Shown piece by piece: positions 25,201 to 38,800 of a DNA stretch of 64,000 bases; positions within the stretch are counted from its first letter, which is position 1, and each line of letters starts with the position of its first letter. A model generated the notes under the pieces. It searched no databases and was not told the origin of the DNA. It saw only the letters and a list, made by a program, of their open reading frames with translations. Source of the DNA: Margaritifera margaritifera (taxonomy: Eukaryota; Mollusca; Bivalvia; Unionida; Margaritiferidae); contig JAQPZY010001695.1 in the NCBI GenBank assembly GCA_029931535.1, positions 6,368,501 to 6,432,500 on the forward strand. Reading direction: 5' to 3'. The position numbers and the translations under genes were made by a program.

Positions 25201-28200
25201 GGGATTAGTTCATGTCCCTCTGGACAGAATAGACAGAATACGGATGCTGTTGAAGATGCTGAAGCCAAGACTTCATTGTTGGCTTGCTTATATTTATCCA
25301 TACTGAGGACTTTGAACTTCACAGCGGACCTGGTTCCCCTAGAAGATTGCACTTGTGCTCCTGCCAGTTTCTCCTTCTGGTGAACTGGAAACCACACAGT
25401 GATTTCATGACAGCTGGGATTTTTCTATTATCAGAATTTCACCACCACTTGAGTTGGTGGGCCAGTTGGAACCAGTTTCTGACTGGAGTCCCAGCTCCCA
25501 AACCCCACCCCTATCTGTTCATGGATGCATCACATTCAGGGTGGGACACTCACTTATAGCCAAAAGGACTCATTCTTAAGGGTTCATAGTCCCAAAAAGA
25601 AACTACCCTCCACATTAACAATTTGGATATGAGGTTGGTACTTTTAGCCCTAGGGGGGTGTGCCAACCAAATAAGGAGTCATTGTGTGATGGTCTTCTCC
25701 GACAACATGCTGGTGGTTGCATACCTCAGGCAACAAGGAGGCACACATGCTCCTTCTCTTTTTGCATGGAGGTTTAGAACCACCTTTGCTGGGCAGCCTT
25801 GGAAGGAATTACATTCTAAGTTTGTCATATTCCTGGCAGGAAGAATATTCTGGCAGACAGTCTATCCAGGTGGGGCAAGGTAGTCCTCATGGAATGGTCT
25901 CTGCACCAGTCCATAGCAGAGTTCCTGTTCAGACTGTGGAGGAGACCCTTGTTGGACTTGTTCGTGACAAGACTGAACAACAAGCTCCAATTTTATGTTT
26001 CCCCTGTCCCAGATCAGAGAGCCTGGACTGTGGATGCCTTCAGTCTAAGATGGGATCATCTGTTTGCTTATGCTTTCCCACTGTTCAAAATGATTCTGCA
26101 AGGTCTCCACAAAGTTAGGATCCCCACTGCTCAGCTCATTTTAATAGCCCCTCTATGGAATCAATGATCATGGTTCAACAATTTTCTTCACCTGTTGGTA
26201 GACCAGTCCAGGACATTACCTCAGAAGAGAGACCTGCTGTTGCAGCACAGGGGTCTCTTCTGCACAACAGTCCACAGATTATCTGCGGAAACATTTGGCT
26301 CATCTCAAGTGATCTATCTGCCAGGACAGATTTTTGAGCAAGGTTGCCAATTGCATTGTTCAGGCCAGGAAATGGTTCATGTCTGAGATCTATGATGCAA
26401 AGTGGAGCATCTTTTGCAATTGGTGCAGTAGGAAATGTGTTAATCATAGCTGTCCCTCTATGAGCCCTGTGGCAGACTTTCTTCTCTTTCCGTTCGAAGA
26501 GAGAGAATATTCAGTTTCTGCTATTAAGGAATATAGGGCAACCCTCTCCAACATGCTGAAGTTCATAAAAGGCCCAGCCATTGGTTCAGGCCCTCATATT
26601 TCTGATCTTATCAGGTACTCTGAGGTACAGAAACTGGTTTCTTGCTCACTAATGCCAAGATGGAATCTCTTGTGCATGTTGCAGTCTTTGTCAAAACCCC
26701 CTATGAGCTGTTGGGTGAAGCTTCTTTTGAGAACCTTACCCATAAAACTGTTTTCCTGCAATCCATAACATCTGCAAGATGAAAGAGCACCTTGTCTATA
26801 GAAAAGGTTGTTTATGGTTCAGTGGCAATTATGAGTCTGTTTCTATCCTTTGTCAGCCTGGTTTTATGGCAGAAAACCAGCTGCCTTCGGTGGCTCCTGT
26901 CCTTATTAGAGATCTCCTAGTCTCAGTCAAGACAGACTTCTGTGCCCAGCTAGGGCTTTATGGTTCTATTTGGCTGCTTCTAAAGGGAGAAGAAAGGATA
27001 GGAAGCATCTGTTAGTACTTATTAGGGCTCCACTGATATTCTGGCATCCACCATGTCCTCACTATCAAGAGAGCTTATCAGTCCCTTACTGAGCGGGACC
27101 TTTCTTTCATGAAAATTAAAGCCCATGAAGTTTGAGCTATTGCTACTTCATGGGCCCAACTAACTCTTTCATCACTGAGAGCCACGTTTTGGCGGTCACA
27201 TACTACTTTCTCCTCCTTCTACCTTCGGTCTTTGGTGCACCGGAGTGAAGGTAATTTTTTTTGTCCCAATAGTTGCAGCACAAAAAGTGACCCAAGCTGA
27301 TGCCAACTTGCATTAGTGGACATTCCTACCATAAGGGTGAGTATATCAGTTGTATACAAATTTCTAGGGAATAAGCCTCCCACCACACTGGAAAATTCAG
27401 CAGTGTAATAGTGATAGGTATTGTATTACTGATATTAAAATGTGTGTGTGTGTGTGTGTAGGGGGGTAAAACAAATTGTAATAATGTAATACTTAACTGT
27501 CACTATTGCTGGATTCCCTCATCCCACCCCCCACTCCCACCCCCTCTGATGTCCCAAAAGCAGTATGGGTCCAGTAATAAAAGAGGACTACTGCTGCGCA
27601 TGTGCCTGTGATGTGGGGATCAGACTGGTTCTGTGTTCTTTCTAGTTCTAGACTTTTTAGAATTTTTCATCTTAATGGTAGTATGAGATTTTGTAATTTG
27701 AATGAGGTAATTCCATCTTGAAAAGGTAGGCAATGCAATAGTGAGAGGTAGTGTATTACATATGCAATATTGACAGGTAAGTATTACATATGCAATAGTG
27801 ACAGGTAAGTATTACATATGCAATAGTGACAGGTAAGTATTACATATGCAATAGTGACAGGTAAGTATTACATATGCAATAGTGACAGGTAAGTATTACA
27901 TATGCAATAGTGACAGGTAAGTATTACATATGCAATAGTGACAGGTAAGTATTACATATGCAATAGTGACAGGTAAGTATTACATATGCAATAGTGACAG
28001 GTGACGTATTACATCATTAAAATTAGTTTTATTATATATATATACACACACACACATGTGTGCTTACTTGGCAAGAAAAAAGGGAAATTCACTTTGTAGT
28101 AACTGTGAGGAAGGCGGTAAAATGAGATCCTAAAAGGTGAGACATTATAAATATATCACAGAACCATTGTTTATTGCATACAGTGTTCAACGTAAACCCT

Positions 28201-29064
28201 TGTTTATTGCATAATTTTGGGTAGAACACTGATAATGAGAAATATAAATCATTCTGTAAACTTTTAAGCTCTCACCATATTACCACATTTTATCTTCCTA
28301 AATTTCATATAATTTTGTTTCTTAACTGTGGCAGGATGCATGAATTGATTTTCAGAAAGTATGATCCATACTTTACACATAATAGTGTCCAGTCAAGTAA
28401 CCATAGGTAAAAATATCTTTTCAAGGTTTTCCATCTATAATAAATACAGCACTAGTGGACTGCACTTCAGAAAACCCTCAGATGGACAAGCTTAGGAATC
28501 TGATTAAAGATACTGTGGATGGGTAAGTAGCTCATGGTTTTCTTGAAAACTTGTGCTGGATTATATTAATGAATGAAAACTTGTGCTGGAGGATATTAAT
28601 GAATGAAAACTTGTGCTGGATTATATTAATGAATGAAAACTTGTGCTGGAGGATATTATTGAATGAAAACTTGTGCTGGAGGATATTAGGGATCCCCAGG
28701 AGATAATGGCCTTGGCCATTTAATTGTTGTTGGCTTGAGTCTTTATATTCCTGAATATTTTCACCTCCACTTAAAAAAGTAATTCATAATTAGTTTCAAT
28801 ATTCACTGTAGATTCAGTATTCTTTCATGTCTGTAATTTCATGTAGACATACCAGTGGGGGAATACAAATATTTGTTACAAAAGAAAATAATGTGCTTAT
28901 GTGGTTCTTTAGACATTTTCAGATCCTTAGTAACATGTAAACATTTGAAACTTTTCTGTACTTTCACTTCAGTTACAAGATTAGGAATGTTCCTGTCATG
29001 GGTGCACTAATTCCTGCTAGTTATGTGGTTGGTATTTGTAACTTTTATACATTCTTAATTTTGG

Positions 29065-29156
<92 letters not shown>

Positions 29157-32100
29157 GTTTCTGTGCTGTAAAACAACAAGCCAAACTGTTTATAATTTAC
29201 ACAAAGTAAAACAAAAGCAAGGCTTCTTGTCATTCATTCTTGTATGAACAGTAATTTAAAAGTCATCACTTACTAAAATTACTATATATACTCCCTTATA
29301 AGTTGTCCAACTACAAACTGCACAGACCCAGATCTGCCATTGCATAATGTGCAGGCAGATCTGTGTCTATGCAGTTTGTTAGGAGCAATCAACAAACAAC
29401 AAAGACCCTGATCTGCCAACACATTATGCGCCAGCAGATCAGGTCTATGTTGTTTGCAGTTGGACTTGACTTATAGACGAGTATATATGATTTGTAATAT
29501 AAATTTGTCAGCCAAATATTGTGAATTACTTTAAATTTGTGGGTATCAAATTTTGTCATTTGCTTCAAACATACATATTTGTGGGTACTTCATGTCATGA
29601 ATTTGTCATTTGAAAGAAAAAGGTAAAATGTCAAGTCATAATGTATAGGTCTCAGATTATATGGACATTTAGTTCTACGTCAAGTCATAATGTATAGGTC
29701 TCAGATGATATGGACATCTAGTTCTACGTCAAGTCATAATGTATAGGTCTCAGATTATATGGACATTTAGTTCTAGGTCAAGTCATAATGTATTGGTCTC
29801 AGATTATATGGACATTTAGTTCTATGTCAAGTCATAATGTATAGGTCTCAGATGGTATGGACATTTAGTTCTACGTCAAGTCATAATGTATAGGTCTCAG
29901 ATGGTATGGACATTTAGTTCTATGTCAAGTCATAATGTATAGGTCTCAGATGGTATGGACATTTAGTTCTATGTCAAGTCATAATGTATAGGTCTCAGAT
30001 GGTATGGACATTTAGTTCTATGTCAAGTCATAATGTATAGGTCTCAGATGGTATGGACATTTAGTTCTACGTCAAGTCATAATGTATAGGTCTCAGATGG
30101 TATGGACATTTAGTTCTAGGTCAAGTCATAATGTATTGGTCTCAGATTATATGGACATTTAGTTCTATGTCAAGTCATAATGTATAGGTCTCAGATGGTA
30201 TGGACATTTAGTTCTATGTCAAGTCATAATGTATAGGTCTCAGATTATATGGACATTTAGTTCTACGTCAAGTCATAATGTATAGGTCTCAGATGGTATG
30301 GACATTTAGTTCTACGTCAAGTCATAATGTATAGGTCTCAGATGATATGGACATTTAGTTCTACGTCAAGTCATAATGTATAGGTCTCAGATGGTATGGA
30401 CATTTAGTTCTGTGTCAAGTCATAATGTATAGGTCTCAGATTATATGGACATTTAGTTCTACGTCAAGTCATAATGTATAGGTCTCAGATGGTATGGACA
30501 TTTAGTTCTACGTCAAGTCATAATGTATAGGTCTCAGATGATATGGACATTTAGTTCTACGTCAAGTCATAATGTATAGGTCTCAGATGGTATGGACATT
30601 TAGTTCTATGTCAAGTCATAATGTATAGGTCTCAGATTATATGGACATTTAGTTCTACGTCAAGTCATAATGTATAGGTCTCAGATGGTATGGACATTTA
30701 GTTCTATGTCAAGTCATAATGTATAGGTCTCAGATGGTATGGACATTTAGTTCTACGTCAAGTCATAATGTATAGGTCTCAGATGATATGGACATTTAGT
30801 TCTACGTCCAGTCATAACGTATAGGTCTCAGATGATATGGACATTTAGTTCTATGTCCAGTCATAACGTATAGGTCTCAGATGATATGGACATTTAGTTC
30901 TACGTCCAGTCATAACGTATAGGTCTCAGATGGTATGGACATTTAGTTCTACGTCCAGTCATAACGTATAGGTCTCAGATGATATGGACATTTAGTTCTA
31001 CGTCCAGTCATAACGTATAGGTCTCAGATGGTATGGACATTTAGTTCTACGTCCAGTCATAACATATAGGTCTCAGATGGTATGGACATTTAGTTCTACG
31101 TCAAGTCATAACATATAGGTCTCAGATGATATGGACATTTAGTTCTACGTCAAGTCATAACGTATAGGTCTCAGATGGTATGGACATTTAGTTCGACGTC
31201 AAGTCATAACGTATAGGTCTCAGATGGTATGGACATTTAGTTCTACGTCAAGTCATAATGTATAGGTCTCAGATTATATGGACATTTAGTTCTACGTCAA
31301 GTCATAATGTAATGGTCTCAGATGATATGGACATTTAGTTCTACGTCCAGTCATAATGTATAGGTCTCAGATGATATGGACATTTAGTTCTACGTCAAGT
31401 CATAATGTATAGGTCTCAGATTATATGGACATTTAGTTCTACGTCAAGTCATAATGTATAGGTCTCAGATGATATGGACATTTAGTTCTACGTCAAGTCA
31501 TAATGTAATGGTCTCAGATTATATGGACATTTAGTTCTACACAAACAGGCTTAATACCTACTGTAGTAATTAAGTTGATTAAGTTATTCAGTGCTAACAC
31601 TTAGCATACATGCAGAGATCTTAGTAAAAGAACATGGTTACATCATTTTCCATGCATGTACAAGAAAAAAGCTAAATTCCCAGCTATAATTAACGTTGCA
31701 GTTAGGTTTCTCAGTGCTCTTAAGGACTGTTATCAAAACATAAAGCTCCCAACTATTAGGGATTAGACAATAAGTGAGAAATTACAATATTTCTAGCTGT
31801 CACCAAATCAGGCCTGCTGCTGTGACAGGTGCTTGCCAAACAGAGTGGAATTCCCAAGTGACTGGACATGACATTTACTAAAACCACTGGAGTAACAAAA
31901 ATTCGGTGATTCAGTTTATTGACCAGAATGTGATACCCTCCGTGAACTCTGTAATTGACTCACAGCCCCTTAGTCATTGTCATCCTGAGGCATTAAGACT
32001 CTTTGTGAACTCTACTTGACTCAATGTCCCTTAGTCAGTCTTATCTTGAGGCATTAGCACTCTGTGAGCTCTGTATTTGACTCACATCCCCTTAGTCAGT

Positions 32101-35100
32101 GTTATCTTGAGGCATTAGCACTGTGAGCTCTGTACTTGACTCAGTGTCCCTGTTAGTGTCATCTTGAGGCATTAGCACTCTTTGTGAACTCTGTACTTGA
32201 CTCGCAGCCCCTTAGTCAGTGTTATCTTGATGCATTAGCACTCTTTGTGAACTCTGTACTTGACTCACTGTCCCTTAGTAAGTGTCATCTTGAGGCATTA
32301 GCACTCTTTGTGAACTATGTAATTGACTCACTGTCCCTTAGTCAGTGTCATCTTGAGGCATTAGCACTCTTTGTGAACTCTGTACTTGACTCACTGTCCC
32401 TTAGTCAGTGTCATCTTGAGGCATTAGCACTCTTTGTGAACTATGTAATTGACTCACTGTCCCTTAGTCAGTGTCATCTTGAGGCATTAACACTCTTTGT
32501 GAACTCTGTACTTGACTCACAGCCCCTTAGTAAGTGTCATCTCGAGGCATTAGCACTCTTTGTGAACTCTAATTGACTCGCAGCCCCTTAGTCAGTGTCA
32601 TCTTGAGGCATTAGCAGTTTTGTGAACTCTACTTGACTCACAGCCCCTTATTCAGTGTTATCGTGAGGCATTAGCACTTTGTGAGCTCTGTACTTGACTC
32701 AATGCCTCTTAGTCAGTGTCATCTAGAGGCATTAGCACTCTGTGAACTCTGTAATTGACTCACAGCCCCTTACTCAGTGTCATCTTGAGGCATTAGCAGT
32801 TTTGTGAACTCTGTGCTTGACTCACAGCCCCTTAGTGTCATCTTGATGCATTAGCACTCTTTGTGAACTCTGTACTTGACTCACAGCCCCTTAGTCAGTG
32901 TTATTGTGAGGCATTAGCACTCTTTGTGAACTCTGTACTTGACTCACTGTCCCTTAGTCAGTGTTATCTTGATGCATTAGCACTCTTTGTGAACTCTATA
33001 CTTGACTCACAGCCCCTTAGTAAGTGTCATCTTGAGGCATTATCACTCTTTGTGAACTCTGTACTTGACTCAATGCCTCTTAGTAAGTGTCATCTTGAGG
33101 CATTTGCACCCTTTGTGAACTCTGTACTTGACTCAATGCCTCTTAGTAAGTGTCATCTTGAGGCATTAGCACTCTGTGAACTCTGTACTTGACTCAGTGT
33201 CCCTTAGTCAGTGTCATCTTGATGCATTAGCACTCTTTGTGAACTATGTAATTGACTCACTGTCCCTTAGTCAGTGTTATCTTGAGGCATAAACACTCTG
33301 TGAACTCTGTACTTGACTCAGTGTCCCTTAGTCAGTGTCATCTTGATGCATTAGCACTCTTTGTGAACTCTGTACTTGACTCACAACCCCTTAGTCAGTG
33401 TCATCTTGATGCATTAGCACTCTTTGTGAACTCTGTACTTGACTCACAGCCCCTTAGTCAGTGTCATCTTGAGGCATTATCACTCTTTGTGAACTATGTA
33501 ATTGACTCACAGTCCCTTAGTCAGTGTCATCTTGATGCATTATCACTCTTTGTGAACTCTGTACTTGACTCAATGCCTCTTAGTCAGTGTTATCTTGAGG
33601 CATTATCACTCTTTGTGAACTATGTAATTGACTCACTGTCCCTTAGTCAGTGTCATCTTGAGGCATTCACACTCTTTGTGAACTATGTAATTGACTCACT
33701 GTCCCTTAGTCAGTGTCATCTTGAGGCATTCGCACTCTTTGTGAACTCTGTACTTGACTCAATGCCTCTTAGTCAGTGTTATCTTGAGGCATTATCACTC
33801 TTTGTGAACTATGTAATTGACTCACTGTCCCTTAGTCAGTGTCATCTTGATGCATTAGCACTCTTTGTGAACTATGTAATTGACTCACTGTCCCTTAGTC
33901 AGTGTCATCTTGATGCATTAGCACTCTTTGTGAACTATGTAATTGACTCACTGTCCCTTAGTCAGTGTCATCTTGATGCATTAGCACTCTTTGTGAACTA
34001 TGTAATTGACTCACTGTCCCTTAGTCAGTGTTATCTTGAGGCATTAGCACTCTTTGTGAACTATGTAATTGACTCACTGTCCCTTAGTCAGTGTCATCTT
34101 GAGGCATTAGCAGTTTTGTGAACTATGTAATTGACTCACTGTCCCTTAGTCAGTGTCATCTTGAGGCATTAGCAGTTTTGTGAACTATGTAATTGACTCA
34201 ATGTCCCTTAGTCAGTGTCATCTTGAGGCATTAGCAGTTTTGTGAACTATGTAATTGACTCACTGTCCCTTAGTCAGTGTCATCTTGAGGCATTAGCAGT
34301 TTTGTGAACTATGTAATTGACTCACTGTCCCTTAGTCAGTGTCATCTTGATGCATTAGCACTCTTTGATGTGTAACTGTCTCAGTTAAAATAAAGTGTCA
34401 TAATTCAAATGTTTGTGCCTGCTGCATACGTGGATAAGTTGCAGGACCTGAATTTATCAGTGAACAAGTTTTACAAGGAGGAACTCAGATCATGCTTTTA
34501 TTAGTATATTTGGCCTAAGTGAACTGGACAGTAGGGGGGATGTACTCTCTTTCAACTTGAAAACAACTACCCTTAAGCCAAATCATGCTTTTATGAGTAT
34601 ATTTGGCCCAAGTGAACTGGACAGTAGTAGGGATGTACTTTCTTTCAACTTGAAAACAACTACCCTTAAGCCAAATCATGCAAAATGGATTATCTCCAAA
34701 CATGACAAAGTGTCACTTCAGATGGACCTGACTGGAATAGGCTTAGAGAAAGTGGGACTGATCTGCTGATTGTTAATTCAGCTGTTAGTTAAATGTGTGG
34801 AGCATATTTTGTAACAACTATGTGCCCTTGTGTCCCATTTCCTCAATGGAATAGTGAATAATACTTGTGATCAGCAGAATAATAAATACAGTGAAATGAA
34901 ATGACTAATGTTTGAGTCAGATTCGGTAATTGATTTCACATTAATCTATCTAGTATTCAGTATGGAACAGTGTCTGACAGTAGATAATACAGTGCTTTCG
35001 TGATCCATACATTATGTTGGACATTGTAATGGATAAATAGTGACTAACATTTTTGAAGGATGCACGTATTTTAAAGATATACAAACTGTACTTAACATTT

Positions 35101-35864
35101 TATTTTTTTGAACTTTAAATCTTTCACATATCTGAAATATTTCCAGCTTTTATTTGATTGCATACAGTTGTAACATTTATTATTTATAAAATATTTTTGA
35201 GAGTAGTATTATAAATGGATATAATATTTGCTTTGGAAGTAAAGAAGGACACAAACTGAGAGTTATTTTGCATTTATTACTAAGCATCAAATAGAATCAT
35301 TACATTAGTACAGAACTTTCTTGTTGGTGAAATTTTACATGTACCATATATACTCGCGTATAAGCCGATACCAATTGCAAACTGCATAAACCCAGATCTG
35401 CCATTGTATAATGCGCCAGCAGATCTGGGTCTATGCAGTCTGTAAGGACTAATCAGTAGAACAAAAAACAACATAGACCCTGATCTGCCAGCGCATTATG
35501 TGACGGCAGATCAGGGTCAATGTTGTTTGCATTTGTACTCAGATTATACACGAGTATATACAGTAAATAAATTGTCATCAGTCAATTTTAATTGTTCATA
35601 ATCTTTCATAAATGTGTTCTAATATATAATTTCTTAACACTGTAAATAGTCTTGGTACTAAAGCAAACAAGCAAACACACTAGTGATGCCTTATTATTTG
35701 CATATGGCGATGAAGGAGTTTATTGGCTTGGTTCATATTTCATTTTGACTTAAAATTCATGCTCTAGCCTACCCATATTAACCTGAAAATGTCAATTACA
35801 CAATTCCATGCTAAAGAAAAAGTTCTTGTTAGAATAAGGAGTATACTGTCATGATTAAATAAGT

Positions 35865-35896
<32 letters not shown>

Positions 35897-38800
35897 TTAT
35901 TATTAATATTAATATTACATATCTATTTTATGTAACTTTTGTTTCAGACATTAGCAGATCTTCTGCTTGAAGAGGCTCAGAAACCTCACAATTCCTTCCC
36001 TGTCATGCGCAGGACTCGCTTGGTGAAGGTTGTCCAAACAGCTGATCTGGACTTGGACGAAGAGGAACTTGATCAGGTGAGATAATGATGATAATGATTA
36101 TGGAGATGGTGGTGATGATGGTAATGATAAGGTCAATGGTGATGATAATGATAAAATTGTACATATAGTCTGTCTATTAGTCTTAACTGTATATTAGGAA
36201 ATCTTCATTTAAAATGTTAGGAATTGTTGTGAATCCTAAACAAGAATTACTATATGAACAGTGTTTCAGGCAGGATGTGACATTGCAGGATTTTTCACAA
36301 AATGGACAGTAAGTCCTGCAAACAGTGAGATTCAGCCTGGCAAAAGTGGCACAATTAAAATTAACAAGGTGGGGTTTTTTTTTACTTTAAAATGATACAG
36401 ATGCTCCAACCAATCAATAAATGCCTGAATTGCTCAATGATTGTTTTTATGAAAATGTACAAAATCCATGAATTTATATTTTCCAATTGCACCGGTTGCT
36501 ATGCTTGGTCTGTCTGTTTTTCCTCTTGTTTTCCTAAATCCATATATGCGAAAACTTGGGGATCATACAGAAATAATTGTGTACTCAGTATATCCCATAA
36601 TATTTCTTGCTGAGAATAAGCTTGGCATACTACCAAACTGTAATAGTCTCATTGAAGTATGAAACAAATTAAACTCGACTTCTGCCTCTGTTTTATTGAC
36701 ATTTTTGACTAAAAGAAAAAGTTGTACTCTCTGCAGTTTTCACAAGTTACCTGCTTTCATTCACATGATATGACCTTGATGTATTATATTTGCATTTGCT
36801 AAGGCAGCAAAGTTTTGCTAAGAGGTAGATATAAAACAACTGATTGTATGATTTCTTTATCTCTGTGTCACGCTTAGACCATGAAGGTGATACAAAATGA
36901 CTGCATAACATCATCAAATTCTGGAAAATGTTAAAACATGTAATTATTGTGCTAAAGTTCATGATTCACAATTTAATTTAATTATGTCATTCTTGTAGGC
37001 TGTCAGATTCCTACATGAGTGTGGTGTATTACTGCATTATGAAGATACGGCTCTTCAGCTGCGAGATTTCTACTTCCTGGATCCTGGATGGTTGTGCCGA
37101 ATGATGGCACAAGTGATCACTGTCCATCAGATTAATCCTTTCATTGGTCCAGATGGGGTCAGTGCATATTCCAGTAAAAGATTGCAATAGATATATGAAA
37201 AATTGAAATGACTTAAATTTGTATCTCCTCAATTTCAAAGAAGTGCTAGGATATTGTGATAAGTCCATCCATCCATATGTACATATATTATCATTTGGTG
37301 TATGTTCTTGAACACCTCCTACACTGTTTAAGCTAGACACATGAATTTTGGGTTAATAATGATCATATGGGTATAGACTGTACCAATACTTATGGAATTT
37401 TAATTTTATCCCTCGGGTTGGGGCTAGGGGTTAGAGGTGATGTTACAGAAATTTCAAATGACTCATGAGTTGTGTGCCATACATGTCTGGGAACTCCCGG
37501 GACCCCTAGGTCATGACCCAGGGTCACTCCCACCTCAAGTGACTGGAAACTGTCGAGATCTCAACCCTGTATCCATATATACACTTGCTGGGCATGAAAG
37601 GACAGATTTATACATATAGCTGACATTTACCCCATAGTCCATCCTTACCCCATAAAGAACTTTGCCCCTTAGTCATAGCTTGGAAACTATTAGATCCCCA
37701 CTCTATTACAATGTATAGTTACTGGGTATGAAAAGACAAATGCACATACTCAACTGAAATTTGCCCCTGGGGCAGTCCTTTCCCTCGGGGATCTACCCAA
37801 GAGGTTCAAACTTCAGGATGGGGGTCAAATCAGGGAAGCACCAACATACATGTTTTACAGACACATAATACTAGTAAAAAAATGTTTCACTGGTGCCTAA
37901 TTTGCCACAAGTAGTTAATGAATCAAGAAATAGGCATACTGTGTTCTGCCTAATCAACGCACCTTAGACTATCATGTTTTCACTAGGCATTTGAATCAGA
38001 AAATGAATTTTACAGCCATAAGGAATTCAAAAAGTAACACAAAAGGTAACAAATAAAGACAGTATATACATTAAATGTGACCATGAGCGTATGTAATTAC
38101 ACCTTACCATTTGATGAAGTGAACATTTTTACTGTGCTTGATTGGGACTTGCCAAACAGTTATTCTGTCTTTTACTAATTTCACTGCAGATTTGTAATGA
38201 GAATCGTTTTTGTATATTTAACAAGAGAGTTCATCACCAACTTGGGCAAAAATGACTCTTGCGAAAGGAGAGCATAGTGGAATTTTGCCTATGGTTTGTG
38301 ACAATGCAAGTTTTACACTCCAAATTGTGTTATATTAGTCATTCTTCAAAAACACTTACACATAGAAAAAGTGAAAAAACAGACATCTTTAAAAACATAT
38401 GAAACAACTTTATTTAAAAGGTATAAAGCCTGTTTTAATGGGAAACCAAATTTGCTGCACAGATATTTTTTAAATAGCAGAGAAAGGGCAGAATTAAACT
38501 TGTGGCCCAAATATGGACATTTTATGGAAGTTTTGGGGATATACAAATCAACATTATCGCCATTAGAAGAAAAATAGAAAGTCATAAGGATAGTTGTAAT
38601 ATGTCTTTATAAAATTAAATAGTTATTCTTCAGGATTTTTTAATGTAATTTCTGATATACTTCAAAATGTACATTAGGCCAGCATGAAATGGAACATCAT
38701 GGAATTATGAAAATTAAATTTTAACAAAACAATTTCTTCCAATTCAAATTATATCCAAGGAACTTTGAAGAAAACAACAATTGTATGTCAGATGCTTTAG

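Noticed and set aside
25076..27015. Active DIRS retrotransposon
   Set aside because: Stops and frameshifts occur in the polymerase, RNase H and recombinase, including loss of the HxxR arginine.
32184..34121. 290-codon open frame with a 21-residue repeat
   Set aside because: Produced by the 63-bp minisatellite; frames break wherever unit length varies and there is no start, splice or domain evidence.
38371..38577. Small Lys-rich gene or missing LRRK exon
   Set aside because: No family resemblance, no splice-site support, and the flanking exons h and i already join in phase with conserved sequence.
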